Origin: Oscillospiraceae bacterium
GTDB lineage: Bacteria > Bacillota_A > Clostridia > Oscillospirales > Oscillospiraceae
Assembly: GCA_017936985.1 (NCBI GenBank)
Contig: JAGBEM010000033.1
Span: forward strand, 1 to 8,225
Length of the DNA: 8,225 bases
Reading direction: 5' to 3'
Below the pieces are notes generated by a model that was given only the letters and a program-made list of their open reading frames with translations, was not told the DNA's origin and ran no database searches. Below are positions 5,998 to 8,225 of the stretch, piece by piece (position 1 is the first letter of the stretch; each line of letters starts with the position of its first letter). The translations under genes and the position numbers were made by a program.

Positions 5998-6009
5998 GAA
6001 CACTTGTTC
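5998..6009. promoter_or_regulatory. LexA/DinR-like palindrome GAAC-N4-GTTC
   Basis: The 12 bases read GAACAAGTGTTC on the minus strand. This matches the core of the Gram-positive SOS box (GAAC-RNRY-GTTC), including the purine/pyrimidine pattern of the centre. The flanking bases are A and A instead of the common C and G. It starts 6 bases after the clpC-like stop and is about 60 bases upstream of the mraZ -35 box, so it does not overlap the predicted promoter. It could be a real operator for a second promoter, a weak stem after the Clp gene, or chance. Confidence 0.35.
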
Positions 6010-6015
6010 TATAAT

Positions 6016-8225
6016 TCAAGAAAGGAATTTCAGTTTTTCATTCTCCAGCACCGCTTCAATTTTCGCCGGCCGCTTGCCGCAGCGGAGCAGGTGTTCGGCC
6101 AGGGGTCCCTCCACTTCTGTCTGCACCATCCGGCGCAGATACCGGGCGCCGTCTTTTGTTTTGCATCGGGCAGACAAAGATCCCGCCAGGCCATGTGGCA
6201 GCAACAGTTTAATCCCCAGTTCTTCCAGCCGGTAGCCTAGTTCACGCAGATATTTCTCCGCAATTGCTTCCATCGCCTTGCTGTCCAGCGGTGCAAAGGA
6301 AACGATCCTGTCCAGACGACCCACAAATTCCGGGGAAAAGCTCTGGCGCAAGGCAGTTTCCCGTTCTCCGGAATGACCGCAGGGCGAAAAGCCCAGGCCG
6401 TCACCTTTTACCTCGCTGCCAATATTGGAGGTCATGACCACAATGGCATTCTTAAAGCTGACCCGGCGGCCTGTGGAATCTGTCAGGTCCCCCTCCTCCA
6501 TGATCTGCAGCAGGATGCCGGACACATCCGGGTGGGCCTTTTCCAGTTCATCCAGAAGTACCAGGCAGTAAGGGCGGCGGCGAACCGCTTCCGTCAGCTT
6601 GCCTCCCTCTTCGTAGCCTACATAACCGGGAGGTGCGCCGATGAGCCGGGAAACGGACTGTTTTTCCATATATTCCGTCATATCCAGGCGGATCATGGCA
6701 TCCCGGCTGCCGTAGACTTCTTCTGCCAAAGCCCTACACAGTTCTGTCTTGCCCACACCGGTAGGGCCTGTAAACATCAGGCACGCCACCGGACGCCGGG
6801 GATCCCGGATGCCAGAATAACCACGGCGTACCGCTTCTGCCACAGTCTTAACAGCCGTATTCTGCCCAACCACGCGCTGGGAAAGCGTCTCTTCCAAACG
6901 CAGGATCCGATGCCGCTCATCTTCTGAAAGCCGTCCGGCCGGGATCCCGGTGCGGGCAGAGACCGCCCAGGCAATATCTGCAGCTGTCACGTAGCGGCTG
7001 CGCCTGGGTTCTGAGGATCTTGCGGACATTTTCTGCATCTTATCCCGCAGCTCTGCGGCCCGCTCAAACCGGCTTTCCCGAACCGCTTCGTGAAGCTCCT
7101 GCTCTAAATCCTGCCGGGCTGCACCGCCTCTGCTTTGACGCATTTCCTCCATCCGGGCATGGGACGCACCCTCATCCAGAAGATCGATAGCCTTATCCGG
7201 GAGAAACAGATCCGGCAGATACCGAACAGACAGCCGCAACGCTTCTTTCAGTGCATCATCTGTGATACGCATATGGTGGTGGCGCTCCAGTCCGGGCTTG
7301 AGTCCTCTTAAGATGGTCATAACCGCATCTTCTCCCGGCTGCTCAACCATCACCGGACGGAAACGGCGGTCCAGCGCCGGATCTTTTTCGATAAACTTGC
7401 GGTATTCCGTCAGCGTGGTAGCGCCCAGCATCTGCAGCTCTCCCCTGCCCAGTGCCGGTTTGAAAATATTGGCTGCATCGATGGCGCCTTCTGCTGCACC
7501 GGCACCGACGATGGTGTGCATCTCGTCCACAAACAAGATCACATCACCGCTTCTGCGGATCTCTGCCAAAACATCCCGGAGCCGTTCTTCAAATTCGCCC
7601 CGGTATTTGGTGCCTGCCACAAGGTTTGCCATATTCAAGCTGATGAGGCGTTTATCCTTCAGCTGCGGCGGCACATTTCCCAACGCCATCCGTTGGGCTA
7701 AACCTTCCGCAATGGCTGTCTTGCCGACGCCGGGCTCGCCGATCAGCGCCGGGTTGTTCTTGTTCTTTCTGCTTAAGATGCCGATGACCATATCGATCTC
7801 CCGATCCCGGCCGATGACAGGCTCCATGGACGATGCTTTCAGCACCAGATCTTCACTGAATTGCTCCAATAGTTTCGTAGTGACCGCCTCCTTCTTGGGT
7901 TTGGTTGGCATTTGCGCCTCCCATTGCAAATAATCGATGGTTCTGGAGAATACTTCATTGGGGTCTATGCCCCCAAGGTGCAGCATTGCCTGAGCACCGG
8001 TCTTCTCCCTGCGCAGAAGAGAAAGCAGGATGTGGACACCCTTGACATCCCTGTTTCCTGTTTGCTTTGCTTCCAGTCCTGCATCACGCAGCACCAGTCT
8101 GGCTGTCCGTGACCAGCCCTGGGGCAGCGGCAAGGCCGGCGTTCCAGTGCCGTATAACGCACAAAGGGCATCCTGCGCCAGCTCGCTGCTGAACCCGGAA
8201 AGCTGCAGCAGCTGACCCACCCAAC
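6016..8225 (-). CDS. clpC: ClpC-type AAA+ unfoldase, ATP-binding subunit of a Clp protease (5' end outside the window)
   Basis: At least 735 codons are visible and the frame is open to the right edge. The first in-window start is a GTG at 8218-8220, but only the second Clp_N repeat is present, so the true start is probably beyond the window (ClpC is usually about 810 aa). Numbering from that GTG: Clp_N repeat about 35-98; Walker A GEPGVGKT 161-168; pore loop KYRG 205-208; Walker B VILFVDE 227-233; a UVR-like segment about 371-397 (LHEAVRESRFERAAELRDKM) in the middle domain; second Walker A GPTGVGKT 485-492; pore loop GYVG 532-535; Walker B LVLLDELE 553-560; LGF 609-611, a likely ClpP-docking loop; and sensor-2 GAR 691-693. 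It uses ATP to unfold proteins and feed them to ClpP in the cytoplasm. The UVR segment and length favour ClpC over ClpA, ClpB or ClpE. No ctsR, mcsA or mcsB is visible. No clear terminator follows it. Confidence 0.92.
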   Translation of the reverse strand, partial: WVGQLLQLSGFSSELAQDALCALYGTGTPALPLPQGWSRTARLVLRDAGLEAKQTGNRDVKGVHILLSLLRREKTGAQAMLHLGGIDPNEVFSRTIDYLQWEAQMPTKPKKEAVTTKLLEQFSEDLVLKASSMEPVIGRDREIDMVIGILSRKNKNNPALIGEPGVGKTAIAEGLAQRMALGNVPPQLKDKRLISLNMANLVAGTKYRGEFEERLRDVLAEIRRSGDVILFVDEMHTIVGAGAAEGAIDAANIFKPALGRGELQMLGATTLTEYRKFIEKDPALDRRFRPVMVEQPGEDAVMTILRGLKPGLERHHHMRITDDALKEALRLSVRYLPDLFLPDKAIDLLDEGASHARMEEMRQSRGGAARQDLEQELHEAVRESRFERAAELRDKMQKMSARSSEPRRSRYVTAADIAWAVSARTGIPAGRLSEDERHRILRLEETLSQRVVGQNTAVKTVAEAVRRGYSGIRDPRRPVACLMFTGPTGVGKTELCRALAEEVYGSRDAMIRLDMTEYMEKQSVSRLIGAPPGYVGYEEGGKLTEAVRRRPYCLVLLDELEKAHPDVSGILLQIMEEGDLTDSTGRRVSFKNAIVVMTSNIGSEVKGDGLGFSPCGHSGERETALRQSFSPEFVGRLDRIVSFAPLDSKAMEAIAEKYLRELGYRLEELGIKLLLPHGLAGSLSARCKTKDGARYLRRMVQTEVEGPLAEHLLRCGKRPAKIEAVLENEKLKFLS

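Noticed and set aside
8218..8220. GTG as the real start of the clpC-like gene.
   Set aside because: The frame is open to the window edge, no Shine-Dalgarno can be seen in the five remaining bases, and starting here would cut away most of the first Clp_N repeat.

Overview
The window is the 5' end of a division and cell wall (dcw) gene cluster from a low-to-mid GC Gram-positive bacterium, preceded by a Clp-type AAA+ unfoldase gene. Every real gene lies on the minus strand, so transcription runs from high to low coordinates. The order in that direction is clpC-like (incomplete at its 5' end), mraZ, rsmH (mraW), ftsL-like, a class B penicillin-binding protein with PASTA domains (SpoVD/PBP2B type), murE, and the first 27 codons of murF. 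This order, the PASTA-bearing SpoVD-like protein, strong GGAGG-type ribosome binding sites and a ClpC with a UVR-type middle segment all point to Firmicutes, most likely class Clostridia and perhaps an Oscillospirales-type gut anaerobe. The family-level placement is inference. The DNPR motif in MurE predicts meso-diaminopimelate peptidoglycan.

Layout: the clpC-like gene (6016 to the window edge) ends 165 bases before the mraZ start. That gap holds a GAAC-N4-GTTC palindrome resembling a Gram-positive LexA/DinR box, three phased A-tracts, a good sigma-A-type promoter (TTGATT, 17 bp, TATACT), and four ~10-bp-spaced GTGGAG-like repeats that fit MraZ operator boxes. The last repeat abuts the mraZ Shine-Dalgarno. 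mraZ and rsmH overlap by 4 bases (ATGA). rsmH and ftsL are 23 bases apart. ftsL and the PBP gene are separated by 106 bases, almost all of it one long imperfect inverted repeat with a near-perfect 35-base core. PBP and murE are 15 bases apart, and murE and murF overlap by 8 bases.

The genes form one functional unit. MraZ is the cluster's own regulator. RsmH methylates 16S rRNA. FtsL and the class B PBP are membrane components of the division septum. MurE and MurF make the muropeptide stem that the PBP later cross-links. The ClpC-like unfoldase is a protein quality-control factor and may be transcribed separately. I see no RNA genes, CRISPR array, insertion sequence or phage genes. The region is essentially core genome. 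The non-coding signals around mraZ and the ftsL/PBP inverted repeat are its most distinctive parts; I found no convincing unknown system.
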